A stretch of DNA of 47,553 nucleotides from the NCBI GenBank assembly GCA_006844585.1, contig SPJM01000194.1, positions 1 to 47,553 on the forward strand. Reading direction: 5' to 3'. How positions within the stretch are numbered: position 1 is the stretch's first letter; each line of letters starts with the position of its first letter. Positions 25,673-35,368 of the stretch are shown here, in pieces. This DNA comes from Methylococcaceae bacterium (GTDB lineage Bacteria; Pseudomonadota; Gammaproteobacteria; Methylococcales; Methylomonadaceae). Under the pieces are notes generated by a model that was not told where the DNA came from, made no database searches, and worked only from the letters and a program-made list of their open reading frames with translations. A program made the position numbers and the translations under genes.

Positions 25673-27109
25673 CTAAGCCACTTCCGTGTTTGTTATGGGC
25701 AGATCTCCGGATAGGAGTTTGGGGAGTAGTGTGTCTCTAAGCGAGCTTAACCTTCTGCTCAGACCTGAAAGATTCCTTTTTTCTGAAATAAACGGATATA
25801 TTATTTTCTTCCAAGCCATCAGTACGGGATCATCAGGAACTACTACCTGAATATCACCTATATTGGTTAGGCTCGCGTTAGCCTGAACACCTTGAACTAC
25901 TTTTGATGCAATTTCTTCCTGAACTCGTTTGCTCTTCAAGGTTAAGAAACACAATTCTAGAAAGTTTTCTTTATCAGACAGCCTGACAAAAGCAACCGCC
26001 TGGTTAGTATTGGAATTATCTAGATCATCATCAACAATGGAAACTCGCCCAATCGTCCCTGCAATCGAAAATAGCAAATCATCAGTAGTTAAAATTGATC
26101 TCTTTAATGCCTTCTCATGTATAGATGAAGGGATATTCTCAAGGCCACCCCGATTTATTTCCCCATCATCTGATATGTCCTTTACTTTTATAAAGGGTAT
26201 CATTGATGGATCCGTCGCGTTTGCTATATCTGGCTTACGTGGTGTAGTGCCTTTGCTGATTTTTTCTGAAAGACTCTTTAATTTAGAAATACCCCACCCC
26301 TCCGGTATCTCCCCCAACTCCGACTCTTCCATCGCCGAGGGAAACAGTGCGGCGGTTTGGGCCAGTTCAGCGTAGGCGTCGGGTTGCTCGGCTTGCAGCT
26401 GCTTGAGGGCGGCTTCGTCTTTGGCGGAGATCACCGACATGGCGGCAAGCTCGGCCTGTTCGGCTGTGCCGCCTGCTTCCAGTACCGCCATCTTGGCCTT
26501 GACCGGTTCAAAATCCACAAACCAACTTTTGAAAATGGCCTGGGCGATTTGTTCGAGGGTTTGGTTGGTTTGGTTATTGAGTTCGATCTTGTCATCCAAG
26601 CGTTTCAAGACTCGCGCGATAGTTTCTTGCTCTCTCCGAGGAGGAACAAGCAAATTCAACCGACTAATCATCTCGTTATTTAAGCTGGCCCTCGTAGACA
26701 TTAGCGTAGAAAAAGCCATCATCTCTTTTCGAAAGGAGGGGCTTCTTAGATAATATCCAACATATTCAGGTAAAAGGTCAGTCCCACTTTTAGGCCTTAG
26801 ACGCTTTGTAAATCCATTAAAAGTAGCTTGTTCATAATTCTTTAAGGCCACGCAACTCATACCCAGCTCATGAATTGTTTCACTGGTTCGCGTAAGGAAT
26901 ACATCTCCTCTTTTTATTGAACAGGACTCCCTTTCCCGCTCATTTGTCTGGACAAGTTCCGTTAACTTATCCGGGACGAAGAAATTATAAAAAACATCTT
27001 TAAACGACAGAAAGGGAAAGCCTGTTCCAAAGTCCTTTGCAGGCTTCGACAAGCCAGACCGGATGTCATAGAGTTCCGCCAGAGAAATCAGAGGCCAATC
27101 AACACTCAT
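25673..27109 (-). CDS. hsdS: type I restriction-modification specificity subunit S
   Basis: From the ATG at 27109 (MSVDWPLISLAELYDI) the protein has 478 residues; a start at 27142 is possible. It has two target recognition domains (about 5-150 and 260-420). The central conserved helix is PPRREQETIARVLKRLDDKI followed by TLEQIAQAIFKSWFVDFEPV. The second half-repeat ends SLRDTLLPKLLSGDLPI. HsdS reads both halves of a bipartite DNA site for HsdM and HsdR. It overlaps the end of hsdM by 11 bases. The site cannot be predicted. Confidence 0.93.
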   Translation of the reverse strand: MSVDWPLISLAELYDIRSGLSKPAKDFGTGFPFLSFKDVFYNFFVPDKLTELVQTNERERESCSIKRGDVFLTRTSETIHELGMSCVALKNYEQATFNGFTKRLRPKSGTDLLPEYVGYYLRSPSFRKEMMAFSTLMSTRASLNNEMISRLNLLVPPRREQETIARVLKRLDDKIELNNQTNQTLEQIAQAIFKSWFVDFEPVKAKMAVLEAGGTAEQAELAAMSVISAKDEAALKQLQAEQPDAYAELAQTAALFPSAMEESELGEIPEGWGISKLKSLSEKISKGTTPRKPDIANATDPSMIPFIKVKDISDDGEINRGGLENIPSSIHEKALKRSILTTDDLLFSIAGTIGRVSIVDDDLDNSNTNQAVAFVRLSDKENFLELCFLTLKSKRVQEEIASKVVQGVQANASLTNIGDIQVVVPDDPVLMAWKKIIYPFISEKRNLSGLSRRLSSLRDTLLPKLLSGDLPITNTEVA

Positions 27110-28928
27110 AGCCAATCCCTGCCAAATTCTTTCTAATCTCACCTTCTAGTCGGTCCGATTCTTCAAACTGCGCTTTTAGCTGTGCGGTAAGGCGTGTCAT
27201 CTTTTCGGCAAATGGCTCGCTGTCTTCTTCTTGATCCGCTGCGCCCACATAGCGCCCGGGCGTCAGCACGAAGTCGTGTTTTTTAATGTCATCGAGCGAT
27301 GCTGAATAACAAAATCCCTTTTCGTCTTCGTAGTTGTCATCCTGTTGCCAAGCGTGGAAGGTGTCGGCAATTTTAGCGATGTCTTCCTGGGTAAAATCAC
27401 GCAGTACCCGGTCTTTCATGTAGCCGAGATTGCGGGCATCGATGAACAGAGTTTTGCCGCGCCGGTCGCTCTTCTGGTTCCCATGCTCTGCGTGGGAACC
27501 CATACTGTCGTCTCCGGTTGCTTCGGTCTGCATTCCCACGCGGGAGCGTGGGAACGAGGTGGCGGCAGACTTGTCCTTGGTCAGGAACCAGATGCAGGCG
27601 GGTATCTGGGTGTTGGTGAACAGTTGTCCGGGCAGCGCCACCATGCACTCGACCAGATCGTTCTCTATCAGCGCCTTGCGGATCTCGCCCTCGTTATTGG
27701 TGTTAGAGCTCATTGAGCCGTTGGCGAGCAGCAGCGCCATAGAACCCTGGTCGTTGAGGTGGTGCAGCATGTGCTGTATCCAGCCGAAGTTGGCGTTGCC
27801 CTGGGGTGGTGTGCCGTACTTCCAGCGTACGTCGCCTTCCAGCTTGGCGTGCCACCAGTCCTTGATGTTAAACGGCGGATTGGCCATGACGTAGTCGGCG
27901 CGCAAGTCCGGATGCTGGTCTTCCAGGAAGCTGTCGGCGTTTTTCTTGCCGAAGTTGAAGTCGATGCCCCGGATGGCCATGTTCATCGCGGCAAGCTTCC
28001 AGGTGGTGGGGTTGCTCTCTTGGCCGTAAACGGAGATGTGCTTTTTCTGCTCGCTGGCCTTGTAGTGCTTCTCACCGGCATGGTTCTCGATGAATTTGTC
28101 ATTGGAGACAAAGAAGCCACCGGCGCCCATCGCCGGGTCATAGACGCGGCCGTTGTAGGGGGCGAGCATTTCGATAATCAGGGTAACGATGCTTTTAGGG
28201 GTGTAATACTGACCGCCCTGTTTGCCTTCCGCCAGGGCGAACTGGCCAAGAAAGTATTCGTAGACATGGCCAAGTATGTCTTTGCTGTGCAGGTCCAGCT
28301 GTTCACCGTTGTATTCTGGCTTGCTAAAGCTGGTGTCGGAGAACTTGTTGATCAGTTCCGAGAGATTGTGATTATCGACCTGATACTGGCTTACACGGGG
28401 CAGGATGCCTTTAAGTTTGGGGTTGACCAGTTTGCCTACCTGGTCGGCAGACAGGTCGTCAATCTTGAAGTTTTCGATCTGCTCTAGCGCCTGGTCGATG
28501 AGCCATGAGATAGAGCGCAGTTTAATGTCGCTCCCTTTTTCGTCCTGCCAGATAACCGAACCGATGGGCAGCGCTGCGGCTTGCTTTAAGGTGTTCCAGC
28601 GGGAGCGGACCGGTACCCAGAATACGTTTTTCTCCTGGTAATACTCGTGCAGCTCCAGCTCAGAATTGATGGCTTCTTCGTACTCATCGTCGCTGTCGTA
28701 ATCATCACGCGGCATGTAGTAGATGTTTTCGTCGCTGTCATCTTCGGTGAACAAGTGGCGCAGCTCGTCTTGCCTTTCTTCAAAGGCGTCAGAAACGTAT
28801 TTCAGGAAAATTAAACCGAGTACGACGTGCTTATAGTTGGCTGCATCCAGGTTGTTGCGCAGCCTATCGGCCGCCTTCCAGAGCTTGTCATCAAGGGCTT
28901 TTAGGAATTCTTGTTCAGCTGTTTTCAT
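27099..28928 (-). CDS. hsdM: type I restriction-modification DNA methyltransferase subunit M
   Basis: The 609-residue protein starts EFLKALDDKLWKAADRLRNN (HsdM N-terminal domain) and has the N6-adenine methylase motifs VYDPAMGAGGFFV (motif I, SAM binding) and ADYVMANPPFN (motif IV NPPF, catalytic). It methylates adenine in the site chosen by HsdS and protects host DNA. About 30 residues between FLTKDKSA and RRGKTLFIDARNLGYM (SFPRSRVGMQTEATG and following) are encoded by a REP doublet inserted in frame. They lie in a region likely to be a surface loop, so the enzyme may still work. First gene of the locus. Confidence 0.95.
   Translation of the reverse strand: MKTAEQEFLKALDDKLWKAADRLRNNLDAANYKHVVLGLIFLKYVSDAFEERQDELRHLFTEDDSDENIYYMPRDDYDSDDEYEEAINSELELHEYYQEKNVFWVPVRSRWNTLKQAAALPIGSVIWQDEKGSDIKLRSISWLIDQALEQIENFKIDDLSADQVGKLVNPKLKGILPRVSQYQVDNHNLSELINKFSDTSFSKPEYNGEQLDLHSKDILGHVYEYFLGQFALAEGKQGGQYYTPKSIVTLIIEMLAPYNGRVYDPAMGAGGFFVSNDKFIENHAGEKHYKASEQKKHISVYGQESNPTTWKLAAMNMAIRGIDFNFGKKNADSFLEDQHPDLRADYVMANPPFNIKDWWHAKLEGDVRWKYGTPPQGNANFGWIQHMLHHLNDQGSMALLLANGSMSSNTNNEGEIRKALIENDLVECMVALPGQLFTNTQIPACIWFLTKDKSAATSFPRSRVGMQTEATGDDSMGSHAEHGNQKSDRRGKTLFIDARNLGYMKDRVLRDFTQEDIAKIADTFHAWQQDDNYEDEKGFCYSASLDDIKKHDFVLTPGRYVGAADQEEDSEPFAEKMTRLTAQLKAQFEESDRLEGEIRKNLAGIGYEC
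27476..27558. repeat. REP doublet (BIME-like) inside hsdM
   Basis: Two hairpins in opposite arrangement: a variant GTTCCCATGCTCTGCGTGGGAAC near 27477-27499 (written here as GTTCCCA...TGGGAAC arms) and, at 27529-27558, an exact copy of the REP found at 24372. The doublet keeps the hsdM frame open and accounts for an extra stretch of roughly 30 codons. Confidence 0.85.
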
Positions 28929-28974
28929 TCTTACTTTCTCATGGGTTTAACCGTTATTTATCTTGTCTTTTTTT

Positions 28975-29415
28975 CTAACAATGGTCGCCAGTAGTCACAG
29001 CGGTTTTATAGCTAAAAGCATCCAGATAATCGGCCCAGGATTGCATTATTTTTCTGCGTTCTTCTAAATATTGCGCTCGGTTATAAGCAGCTCGAACCTG
29101 ATCGCGTGGCGCATGTGCTAATTGCCGCTCAATTGCATCAGAACTCCAACCTTGTTCATTAAAAGCTGACTGAACAACAAAGGTTCCTGCTTGGCTTTTT
29201 TCCTGAATTCAGATGGATCAACGCCATTTGCAATTTGCTCTCTTGCTTCTTCCGCCTTGCGCCTTGCATTTTCAAGCGTTGTGTTTGGATAAGGGCCAAA
29301 AGCAATTTTTTTACGTTTATCATCAAATGAATAAACAAAGCGCCATAACTTGGAACCACCTTTCGAAACAAAAAGGTAAAGACCACCGCCATCATTGATT
29401 GAGATTTATAGCCAT
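28975..29415 (-). pseudogene. deleted P4-type tyrosine integrase
   Basis: The minus strand encodes the arm-binding domain of a P4-like integrase (INDGGGLYLFVSKGGSKLWR, FGPYPNTTLENARRKAEEAR) ending near DPSEFRKKAKQ. In another frame it then encodes only the extreme C-terminus (NEQGWSSDAIERQLAHAPRD, then VRAAYNRAQYLEERR, which holds the probable catalytic Tyr). The whole middle of the catalytic core is missing and the first 15-20 codons are damaged, so it cannot work. It lies about 175 bp from the 3' end of tRNA-Leu, the normal place for the integrase of an island. Confidence 0.88.
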
Positions 29416-29523
29416 TTTGTTACCCTCACTGTTACCTTATTAAATTAATCATAAAGAAGGCATCAAAAAAATTAACATTTTTAACTGGATTTAGCTACAT
29501 TTAATTGGATTTCGCTGGACAAT

Positions 29524-29557
29524 AAAAAACCCGCTAAGCCATAAGACTTGCGGGTTT
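29524..29557 (-). terminator. rho-independent terminator after tRNA-Leu
   Basis: AAACCCGC at 29527-29534 pairs with GCGGGTTT at 29550-29557. On the minus strand the stem is followed by a T-rich run, ending the tpiA-secG-tRNA transcript. Confidence 0.85.
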
Positions 29558-29590
29558 CTACATTATTTCGGATTTCTCCGAAACTTAATT

Positions 29591-29675
29591 TGGTGCCGAT
29601 GGCCGGACTTGAACCGGCACGACCGAAGTCACCACCCCCTCAAGATGGCGTGTCTACCAATTTCACCACATCGGC
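29591..29675 (-). tRNA. tRNA-Leu (GAG)
   Basis: 85 nt including an encoded CCA. The acceptor stem GCCGATG/CATCGGC pairs perfectly, a long variable arm typical of class II tRNA is present, the T loop reads GGTTCAAGTCC and the anticodon loop contains TTGAGGG (GAG). It follows secG, a common gammaproteobacterial arrangement, and its 3' end is the insertion point of the restriction island. Confidence 0.96.
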
Positions 29676-29685
29676 TGCATACAAA

Positions 29686-30252
29686 TTATTCGCTTACAAT
29701 TGCTTTTTCCAGCTCTTCAGAGCCTTTTTGCGCTTCATCAACGACTGTTCTGGTAATATCCGCGATTTTTCCCGCTGCAGTTTCAGAAAATTCTACCGCT
29801 TGATCTGCTCCAGTGCGGACAACATCGTTGACCTGCTCAACTGTTTCTTCAGTCAAAACCTGCGCCTGTTCAGCAACGCCTGTTACTGCATCATTAACTT
29901 CTTGCGCCATTGCCGGAACAGAGGGCATTGCGCTCTCGCTACCAGTCATGTTATCAACTAAAGGCACATCCGATTTAATATTAATGGTTTCCGGCTCATC
30001 CATTAAATCAGTCGGGCTATTTTGATAACCGACTAAAATGGCTAAAGTCAAACTGGTCACGAAAAAAAACGATGCTAGAATCGCTGTAGTCCGCGACAAA
30101 AACGAAGCAGCGCCTTGAGCGCCGAAAACCGAACCTGATGCCCCGCTGCCGAAAGCAGCCCCGGCGTCAGCACCTTTTCCTTGTTGCATTAAAACCAGAC
30201 CGATAACGCTTAAGCCTAACAGTACATGGAAAACAATAACGACTTGATACAT
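29686..30252 (-). CDS. secG: Sec translocon subunit SecG with long C-terminal extension
   Basis: SecG aids SecYE and SecA in moving proteins across the inner membrane. The first 80 residues are typical: helix 1 VVIVFHVLLGLSVIGLVLMQ, the conserved QQGKGADAGAAFGSGASGSV loop and helix 2 TAILASFFFVTSLTLAIL. At 188 residues it is much longer than the usual 75-120; the extra hundred residues are acidic and helical, with heptad-like Val/Ala spacing (NDAVTGVAEQAQVLTEETVE). It follows tpiA by 16 bases and precedes tRNA-Leu, so the three are cotranscribed. Confidence 0.93.
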   Translation of the reverse strand: MYQVVIVFHVLLGLSVIGLVLMQQGKGADAGAAFGSGASGSVFGAQGAASFLSRTTAILASFFFVTSLTLAILVGYQNSPTDLMDEPETINIKSDVPLVDNMTGSESAMPSVPAMAQEVNDAVTGVAEQAQVLTEETVEQVNDVVRTGADQAVEFSETAAGKIADITRTVVDEAQKGSEELEKAIVSE

Positions 30253-30268
30253 ATATTTAAACCAATAA

Positions 30269-31018
30269 TTATGATGCTGAGCGATAAATGCCCAGAAAAG
30301 ATTCTGCTTTTAAGGAAGCGCCGCCGATTAAGCCGCCGTCAATGTCCGGCTGAGCCAACAAACCTTTAGCATTCTCAGGCTTCATGCTGCCGCCATATAA
30401 GATTTGCAGATTTTCAGCGACTTCTTGATTTTTTTCAGCCAAACGATCACGGATGTATTTATGAACTTCTTGCGCTTGTTCGTCAGTTGCGGTTTTGCCC
30501 GTACCAATCGCCCAAACAGGCTCATAGGCAATCACAGAGTTTGCCAGAGCTTCAATTCCGGCGGCTTCTATAACCGCTTCCATTTGTCTATCACAAACAG
30601 AGAAGGTTTGTCCTTGTTCACGCTCTTCCAAAGTTTCGCCTATACATAAAACCGGAGTAACGCCTTCTTTTTGCGCTTGACAAAATCTGGCTGCAACAGA
30701 TTGATCACTATCGCCGTAGTAGCTTCTTCTTTCCGAGTGACCCACCAAAGCATAACTGCAACCGCTGTCTTTTAACATCGCCGCAGATACTTCGCCTGTA
30801 TAAGCGCCTTTTTCCTGATCCGCAACATTTTGAGCGCCTAAGGCAACCGGCGTTGACTCTACTATGCTGCGCACATCTGATAAATAAACAAACGGCACAC
30901 AAACAGCGATGCCTTGATCGCCCGGCTCTAATCCATCAACAATGGCTTGCGCCAATGCTTGAGATTCAGCACGCGAACCATTCATTTTCCAATTCCCCAT
31001 GATTAAGGTTTGTCGCAT
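30269..31018 (-). CDS. tpiA: triosephosphate isomerase
   Basis: This 249-residue glycolytic enzyme interconverts dihydroxyacetone phosphate and glyceraldehyde 3-phosphate. The catalytic residues are in place: N and K in MGNWKMNG, H in ALVGHSERRS, E in VIAYEPVWAIGTGKT, and the phosphate-gripping loop YGGSMKPENAKGL. The length is normal. It is cotranscribed with secG downstream, as in many gammaproteobacteria. In a methanotroph it would serve the ribulose monophosphate pathway as well. Confidence 0.97.
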   Translation of the reverse strand: MRQTLIMGNWKMNGSRAESQALAQAIVDGLEPGDQGIAVCVPFVYLSDVRSIVESTPVALGAQNVADQEKGAYTGEVSAAMLKDSGCSYALVGHSERRSYYGDSDQSVAARFCQAQKEGVTPVLCIGETLEEREQGQTFSVCDRQMEAVIEAAGIEALANSVIAYEPVWAIGTGKTATDEQAQEVHKYIRDRLAEKNQEVAENLQILYGGSMKPENAKGLLAQPDIDGGLIGGASLKAESFLGIYRSAS

Positions 31019-31074
31019 TGTTTACTCCAGACAAAAAATAAAGCTCTCTATAATAGCTTTTATGTAATTAAAAT

Positions 31075-32415
31075 TCAAGCAACGATTGCCTTCTTAACTT
31101 CATCCGCCAACTCATTAGCTGAGCTAGTCACTTGATCCTGATCTTCGCCTTCCACCATCACCCTTATCAACGGCTCGGTGCCGGATGCGCGCAATAATAC
31201 CCGCCCCCTGTCGCCCAATTTTGCTTCAACAGCCGCTACTGCAGTTTTAACGCCTTCCAGCTCATCCAAATTCACTTTGCTTTCGGTTCTGACATTAACT
31301 AAAACCTGAGGGTATTTAGCCATCCCCGACTTCAACTCATGTAATGATTTTCCGGATATATGCATTTCCGCCAAAACCTGCAAAGCCGCAACAATACCAT
31401 CGCCGGTTGTGGTTCTATCAAGACAAATTATATGCCCCGAACCCTCGCCGCCTAGAACACCTTGCTCTGAGGTCAATAATTCCATGACATAACGATCACC
31501 GACCTTGGCCCTTAACAACTCAATGTTTTCTCTTTTTAAGGCGTGTTCCATGCCTAAATTAGACATTAAAGTGCCCACTACCGGTCCGCTTAAAGCGGAC
31601 GATTTTTGACGAGACATAGCGATGATGTATATCAACTCATCGCCATCAACGACTTCGCCCTTGTGATCAACCATAATCACTCTGTCGCCGTCGCCATCCA
31701 AGGCAACACCCAAATCCGCCTGGCATTGCAACACTTTTTCCGCCAAATACTGCGGTTTGGTGGCGCCGCAGTTTTCATTAATATTTAGTCCGTCCGGCTC
31801 ATCGCCCATTGCTATCACTTCTGCGCCGATTTCGGCAAAAACATGCGGCGCAATGTGATAAGTCGCCCCGTGCGCGGAGTCGACGACAACCTTCAAGCCT
31901 TTAAAATCTAAACGCGTCGGTATCGTACTTTTACAGAATTCAATATAACGTCCATCTGCATCGCCGATTCGCTTCACCTTACCCAAAGTAGAGGATTCCA
32001 CGGTTGTCATCGGCATATCCAAATATTCTTCGATATGATGTTCAACATCATCGGGCAATTTCATGCCGTCTACCGAAAAGAATTTAATACCGTTGTCGTA
32101 ATAAGGGTTATGCGAAGCGCTGATCACAATCCCGGCTTTAGCTCTCAAAGTTCGCGCCAAATAAGCTATACCAGGTGTCGGCATCGGTCCCAACATGCGC
32201 GTATCCACGCCTGCGGCAGACAACCCCGCCTCAAGGGCGGATTCAAACATATAACCGGAAATACGCGTATCTTTTCCGACCAAAACGAATCCGTCGCCAT
32301 CTTCGGCAAAAACTTTGCCTGCGGCCCAACCTAATTTAAGCAAAAAGTCCGCAGTAATGGGATATTCGCCGACTTTGCCTCTAATGCCATCCGTTCCAAA
32401 ATACTTTTTTGCCAT
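31075..32415 (-). CDS. glmM: phosphoglucosamine mutase
   Basis: The ATG at 32415 is preceded by AGGAGG eight bases upstream and gives 446 residues, the normal length. GlmM converts glucosamine 6-phosphate to glucosamine 1-phosphate for UDP-GlcNAc. Visible motifs: N-terminal [13 protein letters not shown], phospho-serine loop [19 protein letters not shown], metal loop DGDGDR, sugar loop GEGSGH and phosphate-binding [11 protein letters not shown]. It follows ftsH across a bidirectional terminator, so it probably has its own promoter. Confidence 0.97.
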   Translation of the reverse strand: MAKKYFGTDGIRGKVGEYPITADFLLKLGWAAGKVFAEDGDGFVLVGKDTRISGYMFESALEAGLSAAGVDTRMLGPMPTPGIAYLARTLRAKAGIVISASHNPYYDNGIKFFSVDGMKLPDDVEHHIEEYLDMPMTTVESSTLGKVKRIGDADGRYIEFCKSTIPTRLDFKGLKVVVDSAHGATYHIAPHVFAEIGAEVIAMGDEPDGLNINENCGATKPQYLAEKVLQCQADLGVALDGDGDRVIMVDHKGEVVDGDELIYIIAMSRQKSSALSGPVVGTLMSNLGMEHALKRENIELLRAKVGDRYVMELLTSEQGVLGGEGSGHIICLDRTTTGDGIVAALQVLAEMHISGKSLHELKSGMAKYPQVLVNVRTESKVNLDELEGVKTAVAAVEAKLGDRGRVLLRASGTEPLIRVMVEGEDQDQVTSSANELADEVKKAIVA

Positions 32416-32520
32416 TACAAATCCTCCTTCAAAACAATATCTGAAAACCGCTATGCATCCAAATCCAGGGCTAAATATCAAACGATTTTCTTTTTATTCC
32501 TTCAATTATAAAAAGCCAAA

Positions 32521-32551
32521 AAAAAGGAGAGACCAAAAGCCTCTCCTTTTT
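32521..32551. terminator. bidirectional terminator between ftsH and glmM
   Basis: AAAAAGGAGAG pairs with CTCTCCTTTTT around a 9-base loop, 16 bp after the ftsH stop. The flanking A- and T-runs allow termination on either strand; the minus-strand use (ftsH) fits the genes. Confidence 0.88.
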
Positions 32552-32566
32552 AAATCTAACACGCCA

Positions 32567-34492
32567 TTAATTCATTTCCGTGACATCTCCGCCAATGGGC
32601 GCATCTTTTCCGCCCGCCCGGCTTTGATCGTTATTCCTTTTATCATTGGACGGCGGCGTATCATCCCAACCTTGCGGCTCCCTAACCGCTTTACGCCCCA
32701 TCAGGTCATCAATTTGATATCTATCAATGGTTTCGTATTTCATCAAGGCTTCCGCCATAGCGTGCAAAATATCCGCATTCTCCTCAAGAATATTCTTGGC
32801 TCGATCATAATTGCGGTCGATGATATGTCGAATTTCTTCATCAATAGAATGCGAAGTTTCATCGGCAACGGTTTTATGCTGAGTCACTGAATGACCTAAA
32901 AACACTTCGCCTTCTTCCTCACTATAAGCTAATGGTCCTAAACGCTGAGAAAGACCCCATTTGGTGACCATATTGCGGGCTATTTCAGTCGCTCTTTCAA
33001 TATCGTTGGAAGCGCCGGTGGAAACTTCCTCCCAACCGAAAATTTGCTCTTCGGCAAGCCGACCGCCGTATAAACTGGAAATCATACTGTCCAATTTACG
33101 TTTGCTGGCGCTATATTGATCGGACTCCGGTAAAAACATAGTCACCCCTAATGCGCGACCTCGCGGCATAATGCTGACTTTATAGACCGGGTCATGATCA
33201 GGTACTAAACGCCCTACAATCGCGTGACCCGCCTCGTGATAAGCGGTCATTTTCTTTTCTTTAAGCCCCATCACCATCGACCGCCTTTCAGCGCCCATAA
33301 TCAGCTTATCTTTAGCTTTTTCCAAATCAACCATGCCGACCAAACGCTTATTAAGCCGCGCCGCAAATAAAGCCGCTTCATTAACCAAATTGGCCAAATC
33401 GGCGCCGGAAAAACCCGGCGTGCCCTGTGCGATATATTTGACTTCAACATCGTCGGCAGCCGGTACTTTGCGCATATGCACATCCAATATTTGTTCTCGG
33501 CCTTTAACATCCGGCAAACCGACTGTCACTTGACGATCAAATCTACCGGGACGCAATAAGGCTTTATCTAATACATCGGCGCGGTTAGTCGCCGCAATAA
33601 CAATAATCCCTTCATGACCTTCGAAACCATCCATTTCCACCAATAATTGGTTTAAGGTTTGTTCGCGCTCGTCGTTGCCGCCGCCTAAACCAGCGCCGCG
33701 CGAACGACCCACCGCATCAATCTCATCAATAAAAATAATACACGGCGCATGTCTTCGCGCCTGTTCAAACATGTCTCTTACCCGCGAAGCGCCCACGCCG
33801 ACAAACATTTCAACAAAATCCGAACCGGAAATCGTGAAAAAAGGCACTTTAGCCTCGCCGGCAATAGCTCTCGCCAGCAAGGTTTTACCTGTACCCGGAG
33901 GCCCCACCATTAATGCGCCTCTAGGCACTTTTCCACCCAGACGCTGATATTTTGCCGGATCTTTCAAGAAGTCGACCATTTCTTCGACTTCATCTTTGGC
34001 CTCATCACAGCCCGCCACATCGCTAAAGGTCACTTTGTTTTGGTCTTGCTCCAACATTCTGGCTTTGCTTTTACCAAAGCCCATCGCGCCGCCGCGACCT
34101 CCGCCGCCGCCTTGCATTTGCCGCATGAAAAAAATCCATACTGCAATCAACAATAATATCGGCCCGAATGACACGAAAACCTGCATCAACATAGAAGGCT
34201 CTTCAGGCGGTTTAGCTTGAACTTCCACCCCGTTTTGCAACAGGTCATCAACTAAATGAGGATCATTCGGCGCATAAGAATTAAATGCTTCGCCGGTTTG
34301 CATTTGTCCTTTGATGGCGTTTTCATCAATAATTACCTTGCTCACCTGCCCGGCTTTTACCGCATCGATAAATTGAGAATAGGTAATAGTCGTTTCGTTA
34401 CCGCCGCTACGCCCTCCAAAATTATTAAATACAGATAACAATACGACTGCAATAATTATCCAAAGAATTAGGTTTTTTAAAATATCGCTCAA
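32567..34492 (-). CDS. ftsH: ATP-dependent zinc metalloprotease FtsH
   Basis: No ATG fits the normal N-terminus. A TTG at 34492, with GGAG eight bases before it, begins [19 protein letters not shown] and gives 641 residues, the usual length. Two membrane helices (about 5-25 and 103-125) surround a short periplasmic domain. The AAA module has [25 protein letters not shown] and the second region of homology [20 protein letters not shown]. The protease has HEAGH. FtsH degrades LpxC, sigma-32 and damaged membrane proteins. It follows rlmE, the classical pair. Confidence 0.97.
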   Translation of the reverse strand: MSDILKNLILWIIIAVVLLSVFNNFGGRSGGNETTITYSQFIDAVKAGQVSKVIIDENAIKGQMQTGEAFNSYAPNDPHLVDDLLQNGVEVQAKPPEEPSMLMQVFVSFGPILLLIAVWIFFMRQMQGGGGGRGGAMGFGKSKARMLEQDQNKVTFSDVAGCDEAKDEVEEMVDFLKDPAKYQRLGGKVPRGALMVGPPGTGKTLLARAIAGEAKVPFFTISGSDFVEMFVGVGASRVRDMFEQARRHAPCIIFIDEIDAVGRSRGAGLGGGNDEREQTLNQLLVEMDGFEGHEGIIVIAATNRADVLDKALLRPGRFDRQVTVGLPDVKGREQILDVHMRKVPAADDVEVKYIAQGTPGFSGADLANLVNEAALFAARLNKRLVGMVDLEKAKDKLIMGAERRSMVMGLKEKKMTAYHEAGHAIVGRLVPDHDPVYKVSIMPRGRALGVTMFLPESDQYSASKRKLDSMISSLYGGRLAEEQIFGWEEVSTGASNDIERATEIARNMVTKWGLSQRLGPLAYSEEEGEVFLGHSVTQHKTVADETSHSIDEEIRHIIDRNYDRAKNILEENADILHAMAEALMKYETIDRYQIDDLMGRKAVREPQGWDDTPPSNDKRNNDQSRAGGKDAPIGGDVTEMN

Positions 34493-34701
34493 TTTACACG
34501 CTCCACACAGAACAGTATTTCTATGAAAAATGCAGTTGTACAAGGAAGGCCACAACAGAACGCTGCAATATAAAAATACACGCCCTATTAAAGCAATACA
34601 ACTCCTTTTGCCTCAAAACACAGTGAGTCTTAACCCATTATAGACAGCTTGAAAGCAATCTGTGAATTGATTGTTATGTTTAATGATATTGGGGTAGCGG
34701 C

Positions 34702-35322
34702 TTATTTTTTAAACCCTTTCGCCAATATATATACTTCTTTGCTGCGCGCTCTGGAGGATTTCGGCTTTCTAATCGCCACCGATTGAAAATCCTTTTTTAC
34801 TTGCTGATGGTATTCATCAAATCCGCTACCCTGAAACATTTTGATCAAAAACGTTCCGCCGGGGCGAAGCGCCTGATGAGCTGTGTCCAACGCCAACTCC
34901 CCCAAATAAATAGCTCTCGGCATATCCAAGGCTTTATTACCGCTGATATTCGGGGCCATATCCGATAACAGCAAATGCGCATCTTCGCCGTTCAAGACCG
35001 CCATTAATTGATCCAGAACTGCCTGTTCCCGAAAGTCGCCCTGAATAAAATCGACGCCTTCGATAGGTTCAATATCCAATAAGTCGAGACCAATAACTTT
35101 ATGTTTTTTGCCGACAATTTTTCTAACATATTCAGACCAACCGCCGGGTGCTGCGCCTAAATCAATGACATTCATATCCGGACGAATAATTTTGTCTTTT
35201 TCCTGAATCTCTTGTAATTTAAAGACCGCCCGCGACCGATAACCCAGCGCTTGCGCTTTCTTGACATATTCATCTTGAACATGTTCCTGCATCCATTGAT
35301 TACTGCTTTTTGTTCTCGCCAT
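34702..35322 (-). CDS. rlmE: 23S rRNA (uridine-2'-O-)-methyltransferase RlmE
   Basis: The 206-residue enzyme (FtsJ/RrmJ) methylates U2552 of 23S rRNA in the 50S subunit. The catalytic K-D-K-E tetrad is seen in RSRAVFKLQEIQ, LLSDMAPN, FLIKMFQG and SKEVYILAKGF, with the SAM loop VIDLGAAPGGWSEYV. The length is normal. It lies upstream of ftsH on the same strand with a 209-bp gap. A palindromic element sits in its upstream region, about 45 bp from the start, and may affect its promoter. Confidence 0.96.
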   Translation of the reverse strand: MARTKSSNQWMQEHVQDEYVKKAQALGYRSRAVFKLQEIQEKDKIIRPDMNVIDLGAAPGGWSEYVRKIVGKKHKVIGLDLLDIEPIEGVDFIQGDFREQAVLDQLMAVLNGEDAHLLLSDMAPNISGNKALDMPRAIYLGELALDTAHQALRPGGTFLIKMFQGSGFDEYHQQVKKDFQSVAIRKPKSSRARSKEVYILAKGFKK

Positions 35323-35368
35323 AAGAGGTAGTGTAAAATGTCCTGGTTCAGTAAAATTTGCTGATTAA

